From NCBI GenBank assembly GCA_013397455.1, contig VYZB01000380.1:423982-487981 (forward strand): DNA of 64,000 bases, in the 5' to 3' direction. This document shows positions 23,533 to 37,302 of this stretch, piece by piece (the stretch's first letter is position 1; each line of letters opens with the position of its first letter). This stretch comes from Crotophaga sulcirostris (taxonomy: Eukaryota > Chordata > Aves > Cuculiformes > Crotophagidae). Below the pieces are notes generated by a model. It had not been told where the DNA came from. It made no database searches and saw nothing but the letters and a program-made list of their open reading frames with translations. The translations under genes were made by a program, and so were the position numbers.

Positions 23533-26316
23533 CTCAACCATAACTCATTTTCTTTCCAAACAAGCATAATACTGATTGCAATTAGTATATTATGTAGATA
23601 TCTCACATCTCATTTTTATACTCTGCATTCATTTCCCCCTCTAGATTTTTAATACCAGATATAAATAAACCACATTTTACAGAGCACCTGCTGTGAACAA
23701 AGTAAACCATAATTAATGTTTATAGGTTTATTACTGGAAGTGAATAGTAAAAATAAGAAATAATGTTTAATAATTTTAGACATATTCTGACTTACATAAA
23801 GGAAATATATTTGTTACTTTGAGCAATATATACAACTCTTATTAAAATTGTGCATAGGTAATATTTGACAGGATGAATTATTTTCCCAGCAGAAATACTA
23901 GCCTGCAATATCGAAAGAGTATTTACTAAGAAAGTTTATAAGAATCACGGTTTGCCTAACTCTGTAGGATTTTAATTTAAATATTTTTTCCTTGATATCT
24001 AAACTAGCAGATTTCTAGAAGCAAATCAAGTATTTTATTTTTTTAAAAAAGGTAATTTTTTATGCTTAACCCCAAAAGTGCTTCTTTGATGACCTAGAAG
24101 CTTGATTGCATATAAAATTGCACTTGCTTGGGAAGCCAATTATAGGCAAATAAGTTCCAGCCTTGTCCATTACCATTTGCATATCTATAGTCAGTGTAAC
24201 TGGGATTGGTTGGCAAACCACCAACACAGAAAAATGCTCTGTGCAGAAATTACTCTGAAGAAGATGACTTGGTAAACATTTTTAGAGATTTTCCTAGAAC
24301 TGTTTATTTTAATATCAGATAACTTTATTGTTTAAGCTTGGGTTTCAGTTCTGCAATATGTTTATAGGGAAAGTTCAAAACAAACAGTTCATCACATTTT
24401 CTTTCTTGCAGTAACTGACTGGCACATGTGATATTGTTTGGTATTTAATTGCAGTGTCTAAGTATTGCCAAAGAGGAGTTACATGAAATGTTATCATCAT
24501 GTCTCGTCTAGGAACTTTCTGTTAGTCAGCTTGCTGAACTTACCACGTCAGTGGACTCAGTGTACCTTAGGAATAGCTGTATAGATGAGTGTTTCATTTA
24601 CTTACCCCTTAGTCAAAATAGCAGTAGTAGTTGTTATTGCTTAATAATAGCATACTGTATGAAGCTAACACAGATGTACAAGTTTGAGTTGAAAGTTAAC
24701 CACAATAATTCTGGTCAGCCAGTATGCAAACCTAGATTTTTTAATTATTTACATGGCACTCTAGCTGTGAAGCTGTGTGAAAGTACGACAGACCCTGCTC
24801 TGAAGAGGACAGATCTAAAAAACTGTCATAGTAACGTTTTATAAAGAAAATTTATATTCATTTAAAGATGTAGATAGTCGTAGTATGTGTAAAATTCATT
24901 CACACATTAAGAAACCAATATCCCCTAACTAAGTTATTACAAGAACCATTTAAAAATCTATTTTATTTATGGTTCTGTCTCACTGGGCATTTTGTAATAT
25001 AACATGTGACCCTACGGTCCACACAGTATTTGGGTGTTAAATGCAACCAGGAGATACCTGATGAACTCCTGTTCAATTTTTTTCTTAAATAAATGCATGT
25101 CATTAGATTTGGAATCTGCCACTCTGGCTGTATGAGCTTCTCTAACAGGGCTGTGTAAGGAAGTGAATTCCAGTGAATCTTTCATTTTTCGAGGTGCACC
25201 ATGGCTAGAAGGAAACAGTAAGAAAGTTTCATCCAAAACTGACGACTAACCTTCTACTTGGCATTCAGCTTGAACCTGGATTTCTTGTCTAGATGCAGAG
25301 GCTGTTCTAGGTGCTTCTTTTGCTTTGGAGTGATTTCTCAGACCTAAAACAGAACTTCATCCTAGCGAAATCTGAAGTGTCAATTCCCACAAAGAAGATG
25401 TGAAACAAATGGTGGAATTCAAATTAGTGGGATTACTTATACAGTATGGACTACTTAGTGGGTAAGTATATATAAAAGCCAAATTCAAGGAGCAAAATGG
25501 AAACAAGCTGGCTCTAAGAAATTTCATGACTGAGTGTAAAACCAAAATTGCTTAGTTACCTCCAAGAAATCTCATGGCCAATAACACATGTGCATTTCAA
25601 AGCTTTTTAATCAAATTGTTGAAGTCCTTGTGATATACTGAGGTACTCACTAGGAGGAAGCAAGACTTTAAATGCGAAAATGCCTGAAAGCTTTACATTA
25701 TTCAGGAATAACCTATTTGGGAATATTTTTTTTAAGAAGCAGACGATTCAGAAAAGTAGACTAAAGGGAAGTCTCACATGTTGCCACATTTAGTAGCAAA
25801 TTACTTTAAAAATATTTCCCATGCTTGGACAGAAGGCTTTATCAAAATGTGCAGTAGAACCTGAATGTGTTTATTTTCAGCTGTAATTAGGAACTTTCTG
25901 GTAACAATAAAGTATTACATTTATTAGTCATCAGAACTGTCCAACCAACATGTCCAGTGGGAGATCTCCTTTGGAACACTGAGAGCTTTTCTAAATGAAA
26001 CTCATATAAAGTAATTGGTGTGTAATTTTGAGGGTGCTGAGAACATTCTCTTCTGTGGTTTGGAAACAATCTCTACTTCACAGTGCTGGGTGCCTTGGAA
26101 AAAAAATAATAGGCAATCCATGTGGGAAAAGTATAGAACTTGGTATTTTCTGCCTGCATTATCCCATCCAAACTTCTGGCCCAAACCCAGAGATACCCAA
26201 GATAGGTTTTCTTTGCTGTGGGGAATCTCTCGGTGCTGTGTTAAGAGTCAGTAGCAAGCCCAGGGAAAGAGCTAAGACATCTGAACTGTCCTGTGGAAGT
26301 CTCTTCATTGACTCCA

Positions 26317-26366
26317 GTTTGATCAAGAAAAGGAAACTGAAATAGTTTTGTATTTCATAGGAAGGG
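26317..26366 (+). repeat. Direct repeat copy A (50 bp)
   Basis: Matches 27301-27350 at 45 of 50 positions without gaps (it starts GTTTGATCA and ends CATAGGAAGGG). It could be part of an unclassified old interspersed repeat or a local duplication. Confidence 0.85.
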
Positions 26367-27300
26367 AAATCTTGAGTAGCTTGCTTCCTGATTTAAATGC
26401 CTCAGTTAAGTGGGATGGATTTAAGCTCTACTTCTGTCCATGACTGTAGCATAGTCTTCCCTTGTGACTGCAAGGCAATCATAAATTTTTAGTATTCACG
26501 TTTCCCTTTTCTTACACATATATAGTACTACGACTCAATTTCAAAGGCTGTTGGAAGGCTTAATATGCCATTTTTTGTGTTACTTTTGTACTCTTTCTAC
26601 CGGTAGGTATTTAGTGATGTTAGCAGTTTATGTATGATAATACTTTCAATGTTTCTAGAAAAAAAGGTTAGACTAAAAAAATCTTTTGGAAGGAAATTAG
26701 TTTTAAAAATTGATATCTAAAATAATTTGTAAAAAAAAGTGATAAATACAATGAACATCAATCTGCAATACTAAGTATATTTTGCAAGTTGCAGTTGACT
26801 AAATGGATTATATATATCCTGCTAACAGTGAGAATAATCCTCATTCTTGCAGTGTTCCTAAAATCTGTCGAGCGGTTGCTGTTCCAACTTGTATTCATCA
26901 AAGATGAATACATCTGTCTTATACAGATTCTTAGGAAGACTGGTGAGGAAAGTTTAGTTTTTCAGACGTATTTTTACCAGAAATGTTGTAGAAAGTTGTC
27001 ATTATCTAAACCAGGCTCCCTTATATGGCTTATTGCAAGCATGTATTGAAAGGTGAAGTTACTTAGCAACCTGCTTGTAGATGCAATCACAATTTACAGT
27101 CCAGGTTAGTTCAGTCCTCTTCTCTGTATTTACAATAAGATGCAGACAAGGAAGAGCTAGTAAATGAAGACCTTCTAGAACTGGTATCATAGTTTTAGCT
27201 GTGCTCTTCAGTGCCAGCAGCTCAAGTGTCTGAATGATCAGCCCTGGTATAAAAGTCTTCCCAGTAGCATAAGGATTTCCTCACTTGTTAAAGGGCTGAG

Positions 27301-27350
27301 GTTTGATCAGGAAAAGGAAATTGCAATTGTTTAGTATTTCATAGGAAGGG
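27301..27350 (+). repeat. Direct repeat copy B (50 bp)
   Basis: Partner of 26317-26366, in the same orientation and 984 bp downstream. Some weaker resemblance may extend upstream (AAGTGTCTGAATG here, AAGACATCTGAACTG there). Confidence 0.85.
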
Positions 27351-28202
27351 TTCTTTTTCTTATGAAACAAGTTGTACTTCAACACAAGGTTATTCTTGTG
27401 TAACCCATGTGCATATTTTAGACAGTGTTATGAAACACAGGGTGGTGAATATTCACCTGGAAAGGTAACTTAAAAAACCCATAAATTTTTGTACTTTTCA
27501 TTGTCTTAGATAGGAATGAGATTAATCTAAAACTGTGTAAATCTCTTAAACTGGGGTAAGAAGTCTACTCAGGGGCTTGCACTAGTTTAATTATCTGATG
27601 CAATCCACACTAATGTAACTTCTTTGGCTAAATAAAACATAACAGTGAGGCTATGCTTGACATTAAACAAACATATGAGTACAAACAGTCAAAGCAAGAC
27701 AGGTACGGGGTCAGCTGGAAAGGTGCTCAAGATGCACTATGCTACATTTCTAAAAATTATTTACTTTTAGAATTAAAACCAAGCAACTAAAGATGGATAA
27801 AGATGATTTTGTAATCCCTCAGAGGTAGTCATATAGAAAATCAGTAGTCTAGGACACAGAGTTACAGGATTGAATGATCTTATAGGTCCTTAACTAGTTT
27901 CTAGGAGCAGAAATGGGGGAAAAATTATCCAATAAGAAAAAGGTAATAGTTAGAGAACTGTGGTAGCTTTATAGCAGAATAGGAATGTTTTTAGCAAAGG
28001 TACTTTAAAAGTCTGTTATATGGTAGCACACGGTTAGTCATATCATCTGTGTTACAATATCTGTCTTTAAAAAAAGAGAAAAATAGGCTGAAAGTTGGAA
28101 AATCTGTGTTGAGGATTCATGAGTGAAAAGTGGCTGATGAAACATTGTGCAAGAAATCTGCAGAATTCCTTTGGCTTTGACATCTTGCCCCAGTGTGTAA
28201 AT

Positions 28203-28243
28203 GTGTGCACACACATATATATGCACATACAGATATATATGCA
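28203..28243. repeat. CA/TA simple repeat
   Basis: Interrupted run of GCACACACATATATATGC and ATATATATGC units. Confidence 0.8.
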
Positions 28244-29240
28244 TTTAGCTTTTAGGAGCGTTTAGTGTTAAGGTACATGGAAATATATTTTCTAGGTGTT
28301 GTGTCTTAAATCCATTCTTTCATTTTATACCTACTTATGGTCTGTCAGGCTGCTCTCCTGAATTTGACCTGTTGGCTCAAAAAAAATAGAAGAGTTGGCA
28401 GCAAGATGAAAACTTGGATATAGTACATGCATCAGTTCTGTGTAAACAAGCCCCCATACAGTGTTGACTATAAATTATAAGTGTCCTTTTGCTCTTGTCC
28501 TTTCCAGAATGTATATGAATCAAGAATTTTCATATATTCTGGAAAAAATACTGGAACTTTGTATTCCCCATCCCATACATGTTTCTATCCTAACATGTGC
28601 GTATGTTTCAAGACAAACCTGGTTTTTCTTTCTGTAAGCATGGCATCTGCTTTGTTAATAGGACTTAACATACCTATATAGTTAGAATTTTTCATCACGT
28701 CTTCTGGGAATTTTTATTTGTTGGATTGAATTCTTGTCATTTGTCATGTTTTGTCCAGTTGTCTTATTGCCAATAATGTACCAGGCATTCCTTCTGCAAT
28801 AGGAATGTACAGGAACAACCAAAAACCACTTGTTCCAGTTAGCAGAATTGCCTGTTGACTCTGTTCTGCCTGAGGTTTTGGATCCTGGCATTCTTTCTCC
28901 TCCTTCTGTACCCAGCAGGCAAATAGGCTTGAGAGATTACTCTAGTGATAGGATAAACTCCGAGCATCCCTGCCAAGAAATCAAGGCAAGACTAGAGAAC
29001 TGTGGCAGAAAATTGGGAGTATGAGCAGATGACCTTAGAAGGTAATTTGTCTTTTTTTTTTGACAGCATGGCTCCTTTCACACTAGAGCACAGACGATCA
29101 GATTGGTGCTAATGAATTTTGAATCTAAAAAACATTTCTGCTGCACACTGATATGCCATTTATAGACTAATCTTGCCTTCTTTCACATCTAAACTTCCTT
29201 TAAAGGCTTTCTGTGTGCAAGAGGGTTTTCTTGAAAGATA

Positions 29241-29274
29241 TTATCTATGTTACAAAACTTTATAACATAGATAA
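29241..29274. repeat. Inverted repeat, perfect 12-bp arms
   Basis: TTATCTATGTTA (29241-29252) and TAACATAGATAA (29263-29274) are perfect complements around a 10-nt spacer. The arms contain TTATCT/AGATAA, a GATA-factor core in both orientations. Confidence 0.9.
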
Positions 29275-31127
29275 CATTGTTTAGCAGACCAGGCTTTTGG
29301 TTTCCACTTCCATAAGCCACACCAGCCCAAAACTGCAGAGGGAACTTGCAAGGTTTCAAAGACAAAAGCACTGGTATATTTTGAGTGCCCCTGCCCACTA
29401 TCTGAAAGGTTTCATCAAACTTTCAGTCATTATTAAAGGCTTCAGCCTTCAAAGTGAAGCTCTTGCTTCCTGGATATAGGTGAAAAAAACCCTGATTCTC
29501 AGTGTGTAAATTTATTATTTTGAGATGCATTTTAATATCCGAGCTTTGATGCACTCTAAATCTGCAGAACATATTTTATATACACACAGAAATCAAAGGA
29601 GCAGTCCTGGTACAATGTCTAGAGATGCTTTTAAATTTATCTTCAGGGTTGTGGTAGACTTGCCTACCCTTCATATCATATTATTTATGACAGTTTTAAA
29701 GTTGTCAGGCTATACTTAAGTTTATTTTTCTTTCTGAATCTCTTGTCTGCATATATGGTCCCGCACAGTGGAGATTTAGGAAAAAATAATGTAGATGCTA
29801 CATGATGATTTTGTGATTTTTTTTTCTAAGCTTTGTATTTAATGAATATTCAATTTGGATTAAACCACCTATGACTCTATTTAAATGTGCTGATTTTCAC
29901 TTTCATACGTACAGCCTTGAGTAGACTTAACAATAATTACCTTCTTGGAGTTTTAGTTCTCATGCAGAAGTCTTTTGCCGGAAAGAAAACTGTATTAAAT
30001 AAATATCTTTTTTAAAACTCTCCCATCAGCTTAGCATGTGGATAACAGTGAGGGTGAACAAGAGGGTCATTTACGTGTCTCTCTCTTATCTCTTCTGAAT
30101 AATGTGTTTGTGTTAAGAAGGCGTCCTCAGATGACTATTTCTTTATCATTATCAGATCATTAGTTCCTCTAAAAATTTCATTTTCTATGAAAAATCTGTG
30201 TAGAAATGGCTTTATATTTCTGAAATCTCACAGAAATTCTTTATATGCTACCTAGTTCTCTGAAGTCTCCTTAAAAACCAAAGAATTCAATGAAGACTGC
30301 TGCAGCCTTTGAAAATCGGGTATTCATATTTAGATAAAAGTAGGTGAAATAAGGATTTAGAATCACTGTCTTTATCATTTAAACATTAAGTGTATTTATT
30401 CATGTCATGGTTAAATATTTACCCTGTACAATCCTAATTAATCAGGAAATTCCTGTGGCCTTCTAGGCCACATCAGCAAGCCAACACAGTAATGGGCAGC
30501 CCCCAAACCATGATGCCTTTGGTGTTGTGCCTGGAATTTTGAGGATCTGCTTAGACAGAAAATTGTTCAAAGAGATGATCTAATCTCTTCCTGAATGAAC
30601 TATTCCCCTTTGTTCCTTGGCTAAAACTTCATACTTCACTCTGTGTGTGACTTACCATAGTAGAGATAAATGGTCAAGGGCCACCTATCTTTCCTGCGTC
30701 ACTTCTATCCTGTTAATGGGAAAGGCCATCAATGCTCTGCTAGAAAGTTTTTCTGTGTTACTATTTTTGTGTGAAGGAGATATGGACTGCAAAATTCTTT
30801 ATCACTTTAGCCTGTTAACTACAGAGGCGATGATTAAGGTTGTTTCTCTTCACATTTTTCTTGAATGATCCAGTTTGATCTCTTGGCTTTTCCAAGAATT
30901 CTAGCTGATGCAGTAAGTATTCTTTTGTATATTACTCTGACATTGTTTACCTCCATGATATTGTACAGCTCAACTGTTATGGTCTCTGCCTTCATGTCAG
31001 TTGTTTAGGCACTGTTTGTACCCATTACAATGCCAGAGTTTTATACCGGGAAGAATAAGCATGACAATGGTCATCTTATTTGAGGAGGCACACCAGGCAA
31101 GACAGGTTTGCCAGGTACCAAAGGGTT

Positions 31128-31179
31128 ATCATTAAAGGTGAAGGATGACTACAATCATTAAAGGTGAAGGATGACTACA
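31128..31179 (+). repeat. Perfect 26-bp tandem duplication
   Basis: The unit ATCATTAAAGG...GACTACA occupies 31128-31153 and is repeated without change at 31154-31179. It is a recent local duplication in intron 1. Confidence 0.95.
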
Positions 31180-34100
31180 GCAGAATGAAGTCAATAATTG
31201 TTGGTAAAAGATAATTTTTTATAGTTTCATCTGCTTGATGTGCCAGTCGCTGTGCAAAAGTATAATACGGAGCTTTGTCTGCAACTAAGAAGTATCCTGT
31301 TGAATAAGTGATTTCAAATCCTCATTAGTTGAGTTTTACTGAGAAATCTGGCTTTGTTGCATCAACTACTGACTTCCTTGAAACTAGGGTATTTGTTGAG
31401 TTTCTGCATCTCACCTCACTGGCAAAATGCTTGCACCTCATTGCATGTCGCTAAAGCACGGTCAGTAAGGTAACTTGTCTAGCAGTAACAGAAATATCTG
31501 AAAAATTACTGTGGTGTACGGCACCATGTTCAGTAGAACACCCTGAAACAGTGTGACTGTAAACTATATACTGGCTGTGTGGTCCTATAAAGAATGAAAT
31601 AGTATATATTTCAGTAGTATTACAGTCTGCTGAGGAAAAGTTCATCATAGCCGAGGAACATTTTATTTGAAATAAGGCAGTTTTCAACTTTTCAGAAAAC
31701 AGAACACAAAATTTATGTTTCTAAACTTAAGAAAAATATGGGAGTATGAGGCAAGGAAGATGTTCAGTAGCATGTTTTATTGTTGAAACAATGAAGTTTC
31801 CAAATTTTGCTGGTTATTAAATTATCTGAAAAGCAGATGACTCCCAGCTGAAATACTGATAGAACCAGAATGCCATGTGTGGCAGTGCAGGTGGTCAGCA
31901 ATGCATCATCACATTCCTTACCAGAAATGCCCTTGCAACCGCCAGTGACAACCTCAATAGCAACACTTGAGTTTCCTGCATATGTTTGATCATTAAATGA
32001 AGAAATAACCTACTAGCATCAAGCAAGCACCATGGAGAGTCTGTGATGAGCTGGAGGTCAGAAATGAAAGGCATTGGCCCAAATTTTCCAGCTTTAGAGT
32101 TTGCAAGATCTAAGGACCCTGAAAGTGCCAAAGATCCTGTTTTGAGTTGATCGTAACTCAGGAAACGTCAACTTTTACTCCTATAAAATGACTTGTTTCC
32201 ATTTCACCATTGGAGAATGCTATCATAAACATGTAGCTACTTTTCAGTAGACTTCAACAGGAGGTAGAACTGAGTGGGAATTGCTTTGTTGCTGTAAACA
32301 AGCACATTTCTATTTTATACTTTTGGAAAATTGAATGAGAATAGGAAGTCCAGAGACTTCCTACAGAAGCCTTCCTATAGAGAACAATGCCACAACAATT
32401 CAAAGCGTCAAAAAAGGTGAACTACAATTCCTTCCAGAGTTCACCTAGGGGATCACATGACCTTAGATACCTTTTTTTTTTTTTTGCCAAGGCGTTACAA
32501 CCATGATGGTACATGCTGTACTGGACACCAATAAGTCTTAAAAATATACAAATATTTCATTATTATTATGCATACAATGAGTGAATAAATTATGTTTTTA
32601 AGTGATAACGTGACATATTTACATATTGATTTTTAAAGTATAATGTATGTACCAACATAAAAAGAGTCATAAAATTAAACATGGACAGAAATAAGAAAAC
32701 TTGCCTGGAATTCAGGTTCTAAAAGCTAGATTTACTGATTGTTTAGTGTTAAAACAGTAAGTAAAAAAAGCAACAAGTAAAAAAAGCAGCAGTTGCTACT
32801 TTCTTCCTTAATGCCTCCCAACGCTCCCTGCAAACAAACTGCATTATCAAACCTAGAAATGGGAAAAAAAAAAAAAGGTCCTTGATCCAGGATTTAACAT
32901 TCCTACACATCTTGGAAATGTCTAGTAATTTGGAATTTGGCCACTGACCCCTTGGGGTATTTCCTAGAAGCAAAATTGAGCAAGACTAAGTCTTTGGGGT
33001 TTTTTTGTACATTTATGGGCATGAAGATATGACATGAATTCATCATTTGTAAAATATGAACCAAGTGTGTCATCCTTTTACTTTTTGTACATTTTTAAGA
33101 CTACTTCAATATTTTCATTCATTATTTTGGTGCTGAAATTGTGTGGAGTTCCTGAAACTATGATCAGAACTCTTTGGTCCTTTGTCACAAGAATTAGCCT
33201 TGTTTTTTTCTCTGAGCAATAAATCACCATGATTGAACACTGGAAATGTGTTTTAAGGTAAATTTCCCATTGTCATTCCTCTTAAGTTTCAAGATGACAC
33301 CTCAATATTAGCTATGTCAGTGTGGGTTTGAATGTTGTTATATTTTATTTTCCTTAGTAAAATCCTTCTGAAAGGTTATAGGAAAATTGAAGTATGATTA
33401 ATTTTAGAATACTACTCCTAATGCAATACAAGCTTTATATTGTGACACAGTTTCACACCTCATTCAGAATTGCTCAGTGTTTTTTCTATCAGAGTTAATT
33501 TTGGGGTTGCTTTTATCAGACTTAGTCTGGTAGTGCTATTACATGTTTTCCAGGTGTTGCTAGAATGAACCCAAAAAAGAATGGCAAGAAAAAATAGTAA
33601 TTTCCTATGGGAACATGGACCCAAAGGATGTTTTCAACACATTCCACAAACTCAAACCGTTATCATTAAATAGCTTCAAGAGGATTAGAAACTGAAAAAA
33701 AAAATAATCTCTTGACTCTTACTCGGAGTGTGATGTTAATGAATTCCTGTGGAGCTTGGCCCGATGCTGCTCACAGTGAATCAGCAGTAAAAATGCGAAC
33801 TCAGTTCCTGTCCAAGAAAGGGCATTTCCCAACCTCAATCCCACCCAGCTGAATTTGACTCCTCACCCCCTCCTTCTTCTTCCAGCACTTTCAGGGGTGG
33901 CAGAAGTTCCAGGTCTACTTTTTTGGCACTGGTTCTCTGGATTCACCTACTTTAAAAAATCTTTGCCCTAATGCAAGGAGATTTCTTAACAGTAAGAGCC
34001 AGACCTCAGTTCTGTTCAAACAAAACCTATTTGTCAGAACAGGAAATTCCCAGATGGTCAGGAGGAATTTTAGAGGGCTGGAGGGATGCATTGCAAAATG

Positions 34101-36682
34101 CTAGCCTGGCACCCACAGAGGCTGAAATCTGTTATTTATAGAAAAGCAAAGGCTGAAAACAGATGGTGTTCTTCCTCACAATATGCTCTACAATCATTGC
34201 ATTGTGTCAGCATAAATTTGCGGGGTACCACATCAAGAACTGAGATGGTATCTATGGTATCTATCCTCAGCCAGTTTTTCCTTCTGCATGCCTAAAAAGA
34301 TACCAGCTAACACCACATACAGGGGTGATTTTATAATACAAAAAAGACCACTTTTAGAAAAGCCTGGAACAACAGCAAAAGTCAGAAATCATGTCAGTGG
34401 CATCAATGGAGTGATGCCAATGTCAATCTGCTGCAGCTGAAAGAAGACTAAAGCTCAGACGGAAAGCAGCAGACAAACTCAGATATTTTTGTTCATTTGA
34501 AGATAGGATTCTGTGTGCAGCTTTTATTATGTGCATAGCCTTCTCCCAGTGCTCCCCAGGCCTGGAAGTGGGATGTACATCTCATGGGAACAATTTTATA
34601 AAGACATTTTCAGTATTTTCTTTTCTGTTCCCATCAAAAAAACCCATAAATTCAACTTTGCCTAACAGTTTTTTTCAGTATAACTCTTTCCAGTCCCTCC
34701 AAACACCAAAGAAGAACAGAGATGCCTGTTGAAACAGCAGCACTCAAACTCATCAGGCAGAGTATATTAATTTAAACCTAGTCTTGTATTCTATCTGCCC
34801 TGTATTTTCAGGGGATATTTGTGGTTTTCGGGTTTCTTTTGATGAAGCCCATGAGGAAATGTTTTGTTTTGTTTTTCTGACATATTTTAAAATAGAAGAA
34901 TCCTTTTTATTGATTTTTTCTGCAGATTATCTGGACATTTCCATGAGGTATTTTTGTGACAGAATTGCTACTTGGCAAATGTAACCTGGTTAGAAGACTC
35001 TCAACCTGAGGGCTTGAGACCTCAGGTAAATGCAGCCACATGACAGAGGGCAACGACTGCAAACCGAAATGTTGTGCTTTTCAGCCAAAATATTCTTTGC
35101 TAAACAGTGTCACCCATCTCTTTCTTACCCATCTATGTATTTATAAATTAATCTTCCTTTTACTTTAGAGAACTTAGCTTTTGATAAACTGAAAGAAATG
35201 TCACTGGAAAAAAATTTTCTGTTGATAAAGAGAAAATCAGCAGACTACTACAAAGTTACTGCCTTATGGCTGACTTCAGTGAAGCAGATCAAGTTCCAGT
35301 ATTATCTTGGGATATGAAGGAGAAGTCTCAGTATAATGTCCATGTACAAGCACAGTGGAGATGTTAGAAAAGGGATGCACCGTGTTGGTGTCCTCCTGTT
35401 TATCTGGGAACAGTTGCTTCTGCAGTTCCTTTTTTTTTTTTCCTCTGAAAAAGATAGAGAGAGTATGCATGTGGAATGTTGTTGATACAGAAAAGATCAT
35501 ACAACTTTCCACTGAAGAAGAGACATCTGAGTTCAAAGAGAACTATTTGTAACTTTTCTTCCACTGCCCTGGTTTTTCGTTTAATTGAGAAAAATATTTT
35601 TTAACCGGCTAACTTAGTTCATGCCAAAGGGAAAATAAAAAGCTCTTATAGCAACTATGATGCAAAACAAAAAAATAGATCCATACTGAATTCATGATAA
35701 TATTCCAGTCTTTTGTTTAGTAACATGTTAGAAATGCATGTTTGGATGTCGCAGAGACGATCTGAAAACCAGGGGCTTTTTTTTCCCCAAACTGGTGGAG
35801 CCTGCATGACTTAGCTGACAGGGCTGTATGTCATCCCTCTGACATCTGATGATGATGCCTTTTAATACTGTATGCCAGTCACCAAGCCTGTGTATATTTT
35901 ATTTTGTGTTTCCAATCTGCATTATGCTGACAAAAAGTCTTACTGTGAAGATGACTAGATCAAATTTAAAAAATGATAGCATTGACTTAAGTTCCCCTCC
36001 CCCAAAAAATATCTTTCTGTTTGCTTGAATTTTCAGCCTGCTTGAATTTTTCAGCTTGTGTTATCTTTGCTTACAAACGAGGAACTTCAATTGTTTGCTA
36101 TTCTTGTGCATAGTTCTTTTTTCAAAATTGTTGTTTATTAAGGGAGTACTTTTCAAACAAAACTTTACTGTTATTGCCTTTCTTTGGGATTCCTCTTGTA
36201 TATAGAAGAAAGTTTGCTTGATTTTTAACTGTAGAAGTCTGTCTGTATTATTACTACTTGGAAGCAAGTAATGAAGGTTTTTGATATTTGTTTTAATTTC
36301 AGAGCACAGATAATAAGATCAGAATTAAGCCTCTTGTCATTCACAATTTATCACAATTGAATAATGTAAATTAAACTCATTGTCCATTGGAGCAGGAACA
36401 CATCTGTTCTTAGTGCAGGTGAAATGCAATTGTGGTAAGCATTTACGGGATTTTTATTTTGGAACAAGGTTTTCATAATTACTGATAAACTTGAGAAGAA
36501 AATGTTATAATAATTATGTTTCAAAATAGGAACTATAGTTTGCTTATGTTTTTGCATAAAAATAAAGCAGCTAGAAGAACATCCTAACTGTAGTGATGAC
36601 AAAGACAGAAAGTCAAGTAATTTCAGCACAGTTTAGACTGCATGTCAAACCCTATTGTTTTAATTTCTGGTATTAGAAAAGC

Positions 36683-37302
36683 ATCATAGAATCATAGAAC
36701 CATTGAAGCTGGAAAAGACCACTAAGATCATCAAGTCCAATCATCAGCCCAACACCGCCATGCCTACTAAACCATGTCCCGAAGTGTCACATCTACACAT
36801 TTTTTAACACTTCCAGGGATGGTGACTCAACCACTGCCCTGGCCAACCTGTTCCAATGATTCACGACCCTTTCAGTAAAGAAATTTTTTCTTAATATCAA
36901 ATCTGAACCTCCCCTCGTGAAACCTGAGGCCATTTCCTCTCGTCCTACCGCTTGTTACTTGGGAGAACAGCCCAACATTCACCTCGCTACCATCTCCTTC
37001 TTGACCACCTGGGCACCTTGCTGGTTCATATTCAACCAGCTATCAACCACTTTTCCACTGGGTCCTTTCCACTGGGCAGCTTTCCAACCACTCCTCCCCA
37101 AGTCTGTAATGTTGCATGGGGTTGTGGTGACCCAGATGCAGGACTTGATGCTTGGCCATGTTGATCCTCATACAGTTGACCTCAGCCTGCTCAGATCCCT
37201 CTGTAGAGCCTTCCTACTCTCAAGCAGATTGACACTCCCACCCAGTTTGGTGTGGTCTGCAAAATTACTGAGGGAGCACTCAATCCTTCATCCAGATCTC
37301 TC
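36683..37302 (-). mobile_element. CR1 LINE 3' end with internal deletion
   Basis: The + strand shows the reverse complement of CR1. It starts with the octamer tail (TCATAGAATCATAGAACC), followed by the 3' UTR complement (GATCATCAAGTCCAATC). The coding-end complement follows (CATTTCCTCTCGTCCTACCGC, then GACCACCTGGGCACC, then CATGGGGTTGTGG). Compared with the copy at 46081-47165, about 300 bp are missing between CACCATCTCC and TTGACCACCTGGG. The 201-residue + strand frame at 36917-37522 is antisense to this CR1 and is not a gene. Confidence 0.93.

Larger units (their letters stand above)
21475..36682. other. Intron 1 segment before the first intronic CR1
   Basis: AT-rich sequence with no recognisable exon. 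It contains the 26317/27301 direct repeat pair, a CA/TA simple repeat at 28203-28243, the hairpin at 29241-29274, the tandem duplication at 31128-31179, a T14 run at 32472-32485 and an A12 run at 32864-32875. There is also an imperfect duplication of GCTTGAATTTTCAGC at about 36023-36056. Confidence 0.6.
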
